DNA from: Candidatus Neomicrothrix sp. UBA825
GTDB taxonomy: Bacteria; Actinomycetota; Acidimicrobiia; Acidimicrobiales; UBA8592
Length of the DNA stretch: 12,624 nt
Reading direction: 5' to 3'
Assembly (NCBI GenBank): GCA_002295705.1
Contig: DBHP01000084.1
Location: 901 to 13,524, forward strand
Position numbers and translations under genes: made by a program. The notes beneath the pieces were generated by a model. The model searched no databases and was not told the DNA's origin. It saw nothing but the letters and a program-made list of their open reading frames with translations. Shown in pieces: positions 6,693-12,624 of the stretch; position 1 is the first letter of the stretch, and each line of letters begins with the position of its first letter.

Positions 6693-8435
6693 CTACCTAG
6701 CACCTCGAATCAGCCGGCCTGGTCGTTGTCCTGTGTCTTGCCCAAATTGTCTCGTTATTATTCCTGCGACGACTGTGTAATCGTATCCTGTTGCTTCTTG
6801 AAGAAGCCTTCTGCCACCTGCCGGTAGGTCATGAGCCATTTTAGGACCATGCAAAGTAAGTGCGTTGTAGTCGATTACGTTGATGTCTGCCCTTTTCCCA
6901 GCTTGTAGTGTTCCTCGGTCGTTTAACCCATAGAGTGACGCAGTATCGTTGGTTTGTTTTTTGATGATCCATTCAAGTGGAAGTTTTTTTCCTCGCGTTC
7001 GGTCGCGCGTCCAATGACTGAGCATGAATGTTGGTATTGATGCGTCGCAAATCATTCCGCAATGTGCGCCTCCGTCTGAGAGTCCTGATACGGCTTGAGG
7101 GTGGAGGAGCATTTCTCTGATTACGTCATGGTTGCCGTCGACATAGTTGAAGATTGGCATCATTCCCATGGCGAAACCATCATTTTCGAGCATGTAGTCG
7201 TAGAGAACTGCTTCTGGTGTCGTATTTTTTGTTTCCGCTATTGATACGAAACTTTTCGTTGGGTCAGGTTCGTAATCTGGAATTTCACCCATTGGGTAAA
7301 GTCGGTGAAGCATTGATTGGATCATTCGACTCATGCCGTCAAATAGAATTTCCGGATTCGGGTCAGTATCAGCTTCGTTCAGTATTGCATTTCGTATTGA
7401 GCTCTGCTTTAGCTGTTTTACTAGTTCATTGTGAGGCAAGTGGGCGAGGTTGATAAAGGTTGGTCTTTTTGCAAAGGCATGGTGTGTTTGCAGTCCTATT
7501 AGCAGCCCGAATGGTCGTCCGGCGACTTGGGGGAAACATTGGCTTCCTTGTTCCGTTGCTTCTATTGATTCTTCTAAAAGTTGTTTCCAGAGAGAGGGTT
7601 CCGTTTCGTTCTGAAGGAGGGCGAATGTGACTGGGCGCTGAATTGTTGCGGAGAGTCGTTTCATCCATTCCATCTCTTTCGGAGCGTTGACGAGATCTTG
7701 CCCATCTGCTCCTGCTGGTGCGAGTTCAAAGACTCCCGAGCCAGCATCTCGTAATGCTTCACCTAAACCGTATAGTTCGTCTTCTGCAGCGAACGTTCCC
7801 GGTACTGGTTCCCCGTTCATTGCTCGGTGTCCTAGTACCCGGGATGTTGAGACGCCAAGTGCTCCTGCGTCTATCGCTTCGTGTACGAGCTTTTTCATTT
7901 GGGCAATATCAGAATCGTTTGCTGGTTCATTATTTGATCCGCGATCTCCCATAACGTACGACCGGATGGCACCGTGAGCTATCTGAGATCCGATATCAAT
8001 TGCATATTCTTTACCGTCAAGTGCATCAAGGTATTCAGGGAATGATTCCCAACCCCATTCCATTCCCTCTGAAAGTGCGGTTCCTGGGATATCTTCAACA
8101 CCTTCCATTAATTGGATGAGCCAGTCTTCTTGACCTGGTCGAACTGGGGCGAATCCTACCCCGCAGTTACCCATAACGACTGTTGTGACACCGTGACCTG
8201 AGGATGGTTCAAGAAGCCCGTCCCATGTTGCTTGACCATCATAGTGTGTGTGAATATCTACGAACCCTGGTGTAACGATCTTTTCGGTTGCGTCAATGAC
8301 GTCTGCGGACTCTGTTGGTAGATTTTGCCCTATGTCTTGGATCTTGCCGTTGCGTATTGCGATATCAGCTTGGAATGCTGCAGCGCCGGTGCCATCAACA
8401 ATTGTTCCGCCTGTAATGACTACATCGTGTGACAC
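6693..8435 (-). CDS. Amidohydrolase of the D-aminoacylase/N-acyl-D-amino-acid deacylase family
   Basis: This 580-residue metal hydrolase begins at GTG 8435-8433, preceded by GAGGGGG at 8447-8441. The N-terminal strand segment with ITGGTIVDGTG (7-17), then TPGFVDIHTHYDGQATWD (55-72) with H62 and H64, MGNCGVGFAP (88-97) with C91, SDGGAHCG (453-460) with D454, and the C-terminal GTLQAGKRADINVID (508-522) are the family's landmarks. D-aminoacylases hydrolyse N-acyl-D-amino acids; many relatives have other, unknown amide substrates. In characterised D-aminoacylase the beta metal also uses two histidines (H220, H250); the matching places here read VFELAP near 235-240 and FALLQN near 271-276, without histidine. 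Substrate is therefore uncertain. Its neighbours upstream and downstream are the deiodinase-like gene (55 bp) and the YbaK-type gene (8 bp). Confidence 0.87.
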   Translation of the reverse strand: MSHDVVITGGTIVDGTGAAAFQADIAIRNGKIQDIGQNLPTESADVIDATEKIVTPGFVDIHTHYDGQATWDGLLEPSSGHGVTTVVMGNCGVGFAPVRPGQEDWLIQLMEGVEDIPGTALSEGMEWGWESFPEYLDALDGKEYAIDIGSQIAHGAIRSYVMGDRGSNNEPANDSDIAQMKKLVHEAIDAGALGVSTSRVLGHRAMNGEPVPGTFAAEDELYGLGEALRDAGSGVFELAPAGADGQDLVNAPKEMEWMKRLSATIQRPVTFALLQNETEPSLWKQLLEESIEATEQGSQCFPQVAGRPFGLLIGLQTHHAFAKRPTFINLAHLPHNELVKQLKQSSIRNAILNEADTDPNPEILFDGMSRMIQSMLHRLYPMGEIPDYEPDPTKSFVSIAETKNTTPEAVLYDYMLENDGFAMGMMPIFNYVDGNHDVIREMLLHPQAVSGLSDGGAHCGMICDASIPTFMLSHWTRDRTRGKKLPLEWIIKKQTNDTASLYGLNDRGTLQAGKRADINVIDYNALTLHGPKMAHDLPAGGRRLLQEATGYDYTVVAGIITRQFGQDTGQRPGRLIRGAR

Positions 8436-8440
8436 TGATT

Positions 8441-8447
8441 CCCCCTC
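8441..8447 (-). promoter_or_regulatory. Ribosome binding site deciding a GTG start
   Basis: The minus strand reads GAGGGGG five bases before GTG 8435-8433. It supports the GTG as the amidohydrolase start; the protein begins with the family-typical V-I-T-G-G-T strand seven residues later. Confidence 0.65.
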
Positions 8448-8490
8448 TTTTGCGTCGTGATTTTATTTTACATTCGGTGTGGATGATCGG

Positions 8491-9201
8491 CTAGAGAAGA
8501 TGGAAGATTTCGTTAAGTTCTTTTCGTCGAATGTCGGGAACTTTGACACCATCTAGCGGGTATCCAATGGGGAATAGGCAGAATGGCCGCTCATTGGTTG
8601 GGCGTTCCAATATGTGGTTGAGGAATTTCATTGGTGATGGCGTGTGAGTAAGTGTTGAGAGGCCCATTTGATGGAGGGCAGCAATGAACAGGCCGGCGGC
8701 TATTCCGACGCTTTCTTTGACGTAATAGTTTTTCAATTGGGAGCCATCTTTAGCTATTTCGTAGCGTTGTTCGAATAAAACGACTACCCATGGCGCTATT
8801 TCAAGGAATTCTTTGTGGTGATCGGTTCCTAACGGTGCGATAGCCCGCTGCCAGTCGGCGTTCATTCTGTTTTGTAGATAATTTGTTCGTTCTTCTTCTT
8901 CAGCTGCGTCACGAATCGCTTTCTTTATGTCTTTATTCTGTGTAGCGACGAATGTCCATGGTTGTTTGTGCGCACCGGATGGTGCTGTTGATGCAGTCCT
9001 TACAGCTAGCTCTATGAGTTGTTGTGGTACAGGCTCGGAACTGAACATCCTGATGCTTCTGCGCGTGTTCATTTCTGCGAAAAAAGACATTGCTCTCTTT
9101 TGCATGTCCTGTTCGGGGATTCGTTGATGGTCATATGGATGGAAAGGATGTTGTGATTCTAGTTCCGTGGATGGGTATGGGTATTCGTAATGATCTGACA
9201 T
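8491..9201 (-). CDS. Iodotyrosine deiodinase-like nitroreductase-fold flavoprotein
   Basis: The 236-residue product is a nitroreductase-fold FMN enzyme closest, by remembered sequence, to iodotyrosine deiodinase (IYD), which reductively removes halogen from halotyrosines. NTRRSIRMFSSEPVP at 45-59 (FMN phosphate arginines), TASTAPSGAHKQPWTFV at 69-85, GIAAGLFIAALHQMGLSTLT at 166-185, THTPSP at 185-190 and PIGYPLDGVKVPDIRRKEL at 211-229 line up with human IYD. The IYD substrate lid is kept: E104 and Y108 in EEERTNY and K130 in HKEFLEIAP match human E157, Y161 and K182, which grip the amino acid zwitterion. The bacterial form lacks the membrane anchor of animal IYD. Start at ATG 9201 follows AGGA at a short gap. 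The divergent CoA-transferase starts about 130 bp away. Deiodinase activity is inferred; BluB or plain nitroreductase is less likely. Confidence 0.82.
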   Translation of the reverse strand: MSDHYEYPYPSTELESQHPFHPYDHQRIPEQDMQKRAMSFFAEMNTRRSIRMFSSEPVPQQLIELAVRTASTAPSGAHKQPWTFVATQNKDIKKAIRDAAEEEERTNYLQNRMNADWQRAIAPLGTDHHKEFLEIAPWVVVLFEQRYEIAKDGSQLKNYYVKESVGIAAGLFIAALHQMGLSTLTHTPSPMKFLNHILERPTNERPFCLFPIGYPLDGVKVPDIRRKELNEIFHLL

Positions 9202-9323
9202 GTTCCTGTTGTAGCAGAGAAACTCTTAATAGGTTTATTGTTCGAGTGTGAATGGCATGAATATATGTTCCGGTGAGGATTCACTTAATTGATGCAATGC
9301 ACCTAAGCTATGGGAATTACGTT
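9202..9323. promoter_or_regulatory. Divergent intergenic region between deiodinase-like and CoA-transferase genes
   Basis: The region must hold promoters for both divergent genes. Only weak hexamers are seen: on the minus strand TTCACA (9249-9244) and a TATTAA-like element near 9228 at a shorter than ideal spacing. A 12-bp imperfect inverted repeat, GAATATATGTTC (9259-9270, 10 of 12 positions symmetric), sits mid-region and could be an operator. Nothing else is recognised. Confidence 0.3.
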
Positions 9324-9329
9324 AGGAGG
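9324..9329 (+). promoter_or_regulatory. Strong ribosome binding site that sets the CoA-transferase start
   Basis: A perfect AGGAGG lies inside the longest open frame, after its first ATG at 9310. It is four bases from ATG 9334 and one base from ATG 9331, so initiation at 9334 is favoured over 9310. Confidence 0.7.
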
Positions 9330-9333
9330 TATG

Positions 9334-10524
9334 ATGTCTGGACCCATGGCAGGAGTGCGTGTAATTGAATTGGGTGTGTGGGTTGCTGGACCGGCTGCTG
9401 CTGGTTTATTGGCTGATTGGGGTGCTGATGTAATCAAGATTGAACCTCCATCGGGTGACCCAGCTAGGTCATTTCAGCGAATGCTTGGTGGAGACATGCC
9501 TAACAATCCCCCGTTTGAATTAGATAACAGGGGCAAAAGGTCTGTCGTTTTAGATTTGAGCACGTCAGAGGGACTTGATGCGGCTCTGTTATTGATTAAT
9601 AGCGCGGATGTGTTCATCACGAATTTGCGTACAGGTGCTTTAAAGCGTCTTGGGCTTGACCAAGAAACGCTACTTTCTCAAAATGATCAGTTGATCTATT
9701 GCGGAATTACTGGATACGGGAATGAAGGTGCTGATGCGGATAAGCCAGCGTACGATGTCGCCGCATTTTGGGCACGTTCAGGCATTGCTAGTTTGCTGAC
9801 TCCTGATGATGGTAATCCTCCGTTCCAACGGGGCGGGATGGGTGACCATAACACCGGTATCTCAGCAGCAGCAGCTATTTCTGCTGCACTGTATTCGCGC
9901 GAAAAGACTGGCAAAGGCCAGTTTGTTTCAACTTCGCTATATAGGCAAGGTGCGTACACGGTTGGTTTTGATATGAATATTGCTTTACTTTGGGGGATGA
10001 CGTTGTCTGTTGGGAAAAGAGAGACCATGGGGAACGTCGCCATAAATAATTACAGTGCCGGAGATGGAAAACGATTTTGGATTGTTGGATTAGAGGGACT
10101 TCGGCATTGGCCCCCACTTTGTAGAGTCGTTGGGCACCCAGAATGGATGGAAGATGAACGGTTCGGTGACCCTCGATCACGAGCAATCAACGCCGGTGAA
10201 CTCATCAGCCTACTTGATGCAGAATTCGCGAAGAAATCTCTAAGCGAATGGGAACCTATATTCGACGCCGAACCGGATTTCTTCTGGGCACCCGTAAATA
10301 GTGTCGATGATGTTTTATCTGATCCTCAAAGTGTTGACGCAGGTTTGTTTGTTGATGTTCCCGACGGAGTTTCTTCCACGCGTATGATCTCAACACCTTG
10401 CGATTTTGAAGGCACGCCATGGGAACCTTCATATGTGGCTCCCGGCTTAGGTGAACATACCGAAAATGTTTTGATGGAAATTGGTTTCACCGAAGACCAA
10501 ATTCGTCAACTCACTTCAGAGTAG
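9334..10524 (+). CDS. CaiB/BaiF family (class III) CoA-transferase
   Basis: From ATG 9334 the product is 396 residues, normal for class III CoA-transferases and their racemase relatives, which move CoA between acids or epimerise 2-methylacyl-CoAs. It begins MSGPMAGVRVIELGVWVAGP, then LLADWGADVIKIEPPSGDPA (25-44), FELDNRGKRSVVLDL (61-75), ADVFITNLRTGALKRLGL (91-108), YCGITGYGNEG (122-132), PAYDVAAFWARSGI (138-151) and GGMGDHNTGISAA (167-179). D171 in the GDHNTG motif is the expected catalytic aspartate that forms the acyl anhydride and aspartyl-CoA intermediates. The C-terminal half has the family's ERFGDPRSRAINAGEL segment. The glutaminyl cyclotransferase-like gene begins 18 bp downstream. 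Donor and acceptor are unknown; a racemase (AMACR-like) role is possible but less favoured. Confidence 0.9.
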   Translation: MSGPMAGVRVIELGVWVAGPAAAGLLADWGADVIKIEPPSGDPARSFQRMLGGDMPNNPPFELDNRGKRSVVLDLSTSEGLDAALLLINSADVFITNLRTGALKRLGLDQETLLSQNDQLIYCGITGYGNEGADADKPAYDVAAFWARSGIASLLTPDDGNPPFQRGGMGDHNTGISAAAAISAALYSREKTGKGQFVSTSLYRQGAYTVGFDMNIALLWGMTLSVGKRETMGNVAINNYSAGDGKRFWIVGLEGLRHWPPLCRVVGHPEWMEDERFGDPRSRAINAGELISLLDAEFAKKSLSEWEPIFDAEPDFFWAPVNSVDDVLSDPQSVDAGLFVDVPDGVSSTRMISTPCDFEGTPWEPSYVAPGLGEHTENVLMEIGFTEDQIRQLTSE

Positions 10525-10542
10525 TTTCACAAAATAGTAGTG

Positions 10543-11421
10543 ATGGATGTCAAACGATTCGCAGTCACATTATGTGCTCTATGCACTCTTATAGCGTGTA
10601 GTGACAACGCTGAGACTATTTCCTCTCTTTCTACCGACCCAATAACCATTAAACCAACTGCTGAACCAGTAAATGCGATGACGACTCCCATGGCCAGGCC
10701 TACTGTGAGCCCAGTGGAACCTGAAATAGTGCAAAGTCAAATGGCAATCATGAGCATTCTTGGCACAAGACCACATGATGAAACTGCGTTTACGCAGGGG
10801 TTGGAGTTCTATGGTGAGAGACTCTTTGAAAGCCGAGGGCTTCGAGGCTCTTCAGGGCTTACAGAAATCAATGCATTAGATGGTGAAGTACTCCGAGATA
10901 TTTCCCTTACCCCAGAGTTTTTTGGGGAAGGTATAACGATTGTTGGCGACACCATCATCCAGTTGACATGGACAAGTGGAAAAGCATTTGTCTACGACAT
11001 TCAGACTCTCTCTCTGATCAATGTGTTTAAATATGATGGCGAGGGGTGGGGATTGTGCTTTGACGGCACTTCACTCTATATGTCAGATGGAAGTGACCTA
11101 TTGACTCTTCGTGATCCGGAAACTTTTGCAATAACTGGATCGATCAAAGTTACAAGCGATCTGATCAGTGTGGATCAATTGAATGAACTTGAATGCGTTG
11201 ACAAGCATGTGTATGCGAACATGTGGCAGACCGACACCATTATCGCTATCGATACGTCATCTGGTCATGTCGATACGATCATTGATGCTTCTGTTCTCCA
11301 AACCTATGAGGGCGTTAGCGATGCGGATGTTTTAAACGGCATCGCTTACAACAAAGCGTCAGACAGTTTCTTGTTAACAGGAAAGTTATGGCCGTTAATG
11401 TTTGAAGTTATATTTGAATAG
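10543..11421 (+). CDS. Lipoprotein glutaminyl-peptide cyclotransferase (plant-type beta-propeller QC)
   Basis: The 292-residue protein converts N-terminal glutamine of peptides to pyroglutamate if it follows the plant/bacterial QC family. It has a short basic start (MDVKRFAV), a hydrophobic stretch and a lipobox LIAC with C19, so it should be a membrane-anchored lipoprotein facing outside, followed by a Ser/Thr/Pro-rich linker to about residue 66. The propeller then shows HDETAFTQGLEF (78-89), LFESRG (94-99), FFGEGI (126-131), IIQLTW (138-143), YDGEGWGL (164-171), YMSDGS (179-184), LNELE (213-217), ANMW (225-228), NGIAY (265-269) and TGKLWP (279-284). E96 is the candidate acid/base by analogy with papaya QC. 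A GTG at 10540 directly precedes the ATG at 10543 and could also serve. The gene ends 1 bp before a convergent stop. Confidence 0.92.
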   Translation: MDVKRFAVTLCALCTLIACSDNAETISSLSTDPITIKPTAEPVNAMTTPMARPTVSPVEPEIVQSQMAIMSILGTRPHDETAFTQGLEFYGERLFESRGLRGSSGLTEINALDGEVLRDISLTPEFFGEGITIVGDTIIQLTWTSGKAFVYDIQTLSLINVFKYDGEGWGLCFDGTSLYMSDGSDLLTLRDPETFAITGSIKVTSDLISVDQLNELECVDKHVYANMWQTDTIIAIDTSSGHVDTIIDASVLQTYEGVSDADVLNGIAYNKASDSFLLTGKLWPLMFEVIFE

Positions 11422-11422
11422 C

Positions 11423-12202
11423 TTAATCAAGCCCCATAAGGGTAGTCAGTCCGTACCAATGCCCTGCCGTGTATCCACCATCGACTGGTAGGGCAACTCC
11501 TGTCACGAATGATGAATCATCACTGACAAGGAAATAGGCTGCGCCCGCTATCTCACTGGCTTCTCCCCAACGACCAAGCTTATGTTGGTCTCTTATCTTC
11601 TCAGCCCGTTCACCCATTAGCGAAACGGTTGCTTCAAACATTGGTGTGCGAATAAATCCAGGGCATATAGCATTGGCGCGTATTCCAAGTCTTCCATAAT
11701 CATTCGCAAGGTTTTTTGTTAGGAGAATCACTCCGCCTTTCGACGCGTTATATGTTGATCCACCTTCGCATCCCTCGATTCCCTCGATACTTGCGACAGT
11801 TACGATGCTGCCTGATCGCTGCTCCATCATCGTTGGTAATACGGCTTTGATCGTCAGCATTGTTCCAGTGAGGTTCACGTCTTGAACGTGCTGCCAGTTC
11901 TCTAAATCAATTGTGTGAACTGGTCCACCTCCAGCAACTCCAGCTGATGTGATAACGGCATCAATTTGGCCGTATGAATCAACAATATTTGACACAACTT
12001 CTATTTGTGCTTGTTCGTCTCTGACATCGAGTTCGTAGAAGGACTCCTCACCGACAACAAGCTTGTTCCATTTGTCGGAGGACCGGAGATCTGAACCGAT
12101 GACTGTAGCTGATTCAGCACTCAGTCGTTCAGCGCATGCAAGTCCGATTCCAGAAGCTGCACCAGTGATATAGCAGACTTTATTTTCTAATCTTCCGCCC
12201 AT
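11423..12202 (-). CDS. Short-chain dehydrogenase/reductase (classical SDR, NAD-type)
   Basis: The 259-residue oxidoreductase shows TGAASGIG at 13-20, GSDLR at 36-40 with an aspartate favouring NAD, SAGVAGGG at 86-93, N110 in VNLTG, TVASIEG at 135-141 with S138, and YNASK at 151-155 with Y151 and K155. PGFIRTPM at 181-188 and FVTGVALPVDGGYTA at 232-246 are typical of FabG-like/2,3-dihydrodiol or cyclohexanol-type dehydrogenases. Substrate cannot be assigned. ATG 12202 follows GGAGGAG at 12211-12205. The gene lies 14 bp after the DUF429 gene stop and is probably co-transcribed with it; its own stop faces the cyclotransferase-like gene across a single base. Confidence 0.9.
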   Translation of the reverse strand: MGGRLENKVCYITGAASGIGLACAERLSAESATVIGSDLRSSDKWNKLVVGEESFYELDVRDEQAQIEVVSNIVDSYGQIDAVITSAGVAGGGPVHTIDLENWQHVQDVNLTGTMLTIKAVLPTMMEQRSGSIVTVASIEGIEGCEGGSTYNASKGGVILLTKNLANDYGRLGIRANAICPGFIRTPMFEATVSLMGERAEKIRDQHKLGRWGEASEIAGAAYFLVSDDSSFVTGVALPVDGGYTAGHWYGLTTLMGLD

Positions 12203-12216
12203 GACTCCTCCGAATC

Positions 12217-12624
12217 CTAAATGATTACCCGCAACGGATACCCTTGCTTATCGTAGTCGCGTCCGCCGATTATGACGGATTTGCCCCGAACGTATCTCTT
12301 TGCAGTCCAAGCAGCTGCAAAGGCATCTAATGCGTCATCCATTTTGCATTTTTGAGGAAGAGAACATAAGGCACTCTGAAGATCCGGAACTAACTCCTCA
12401 AGCAGTTCCATACGTTGGATAACCCCTTGTTCTGTTTTCTTTGAAAGCAAAGCACTTTCCGCCATCGCTGCGAAGGACGACTCGGGATGGCACTCCACAA
12501 ACTTATCAGTATCGGAGGGATGTACGACGTTCCGCACTTGTCGGATTTGAGGCACTAGATTCCAAGCTTGGATAGATATGCCTTTCCCTGTGATTTCTCG
12601 GTTGCGTTCTAACGCTTCCTCATA
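12217..12624 (-). CDS. DUF429 protein (predicted RNase H-like nuclease), C-terminal part, open at right edge
   Basis: The frame is open from the window's right edge to a TAG at 12219-12217, giving 135 residues of the C-terminal half of a DUF429 protein. Family features are clear: ERNREITGKGISIQAWNLVP, then IRQVRNVV, VECHPESSFAAM, a KK-x4-G-x3-R-x2-L segment, and KMDDALDAFAAAWTAKRYV near the end. A GTG at 12555 could be mistaken for a start, but the residues before it (ending GISIQAWNL) are conserved family sequence, so the gene is truncated by the window, not short. DUF429 proteins are predicted, by fold, to be RNase H-like nucleases; no activity is established. The SDR gene starts 14 bp downstream. 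Confidence 0.82.
   Translation of the reverse strand, partial: YEEALERNREITGKGISIQAWNLVPQIRQVRNVVHPSDTDKFVECHPESSFAAMAESALLSKKTEQGVIQRMELLEELVPDLQSALCSLPQKCKMDDALDAFAAAWTAKRYVRGKSVIIGGRDYDKQGYPLRVII

Noticed and set aside
8491..9201. Calling the nitroreductase-fold gene bluB or a generic NAD(P)H nitroreductase
   Set aside because: The Glu-Tyr-Lys lid residues and the whole C-terminal half match iodotyrosine deiodinase better.
9310..9333. CoA-transferase start at ATG 9310
   Set aside because: The perfect AGGAGG at 9324-9329 falls after that ATG and fits ATG 9334; the extra eight residues are not family sequence.
12217..12555. A complete 112-residue gene starting at GTG 12555
   Set aside because: The frame continues to the window edge with conserved DUF429 residues before that GTG, so the gene is truncated by the window.

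Overview
The window looks like part of a mid-GC (mid-40s percent by eye), compact bacterial chromosome, most likely an actinobacterium of the marine Acidimicrobiia type. The arguments are a mycothiol/DinB-type TIGR03086-like protein, paired acyl-CoA dehydrogenase subunits of the mycobacterial heterotetramer style, an Hsd4A-like dehydrogenase, GTG starts, several starts without a Shine-Dalgarno, and very short intergenic gaps (1 to 20 bp in most places). Lineage is inference; there is no rRNA or other marker gene.

Layout. Positions 1-845 (minus) hold the N-terminal part of an acyl-CoA synthetase running off the left edge, preceded by a small unknown gene. A plus-strand SMP-30/gluconolactonase-like gene (902-1825) diverges from them. 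A long minus-strand run follows, read from right to left: iodotyrosine-deiodinase-like nitroreductase (9201-8491), D-aminoacylase-like amidohydrolase (8435-6693), YbaK-type deacylase (6684-6211), Hsd4A-like short-chain dehydrogenase (6191-5286), P-II protein (5165-4827), two acyl-CoA dehydrogenase subunits (4726-2412) and a TIGR03086-like protein (2399-1830). A plus-strand pair follows: a CaiB/BaiF CoA-transferase (9334-10524) and a lipoprotein of the plant-type glutaminyl cyclotransferase family (10543-11421). The window ends with minus-strand genes: a second short-chain dehydrogenase (12202-11423) and a DUF429 protein open at the right edge.

How the genes may work together. The acyl-CoA synthetase, the dehydrogenase pair, the Hsd4A-like dehydrogenase and the CoA-transferase supply activation, desaturation, hydroxyacyl oxidation and CoA exchange, the set expected for CoA-dependent breakdown of a branched or ring-bearing acid. 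A hydratase and thiolase are not visible here, and the substrate cannot be read from the sequence. The P-II gene stands alone, without amtB or glnD, and has a candidate GlnR-type operator upstream. The most noteworthy gene is the nitroreductase: it keeps the Glu-Tyr-Lys substrate triad that separates iodotyrosine deiodinases from ordinary nitroreductases, which suggests reductive dehalogenation of halotyrosines.

No tRNA, rRNA, CRISPR array, insertion sequence or clear terminator hairpin was seen, and no gene-free stretch exceeds about 135 bp.
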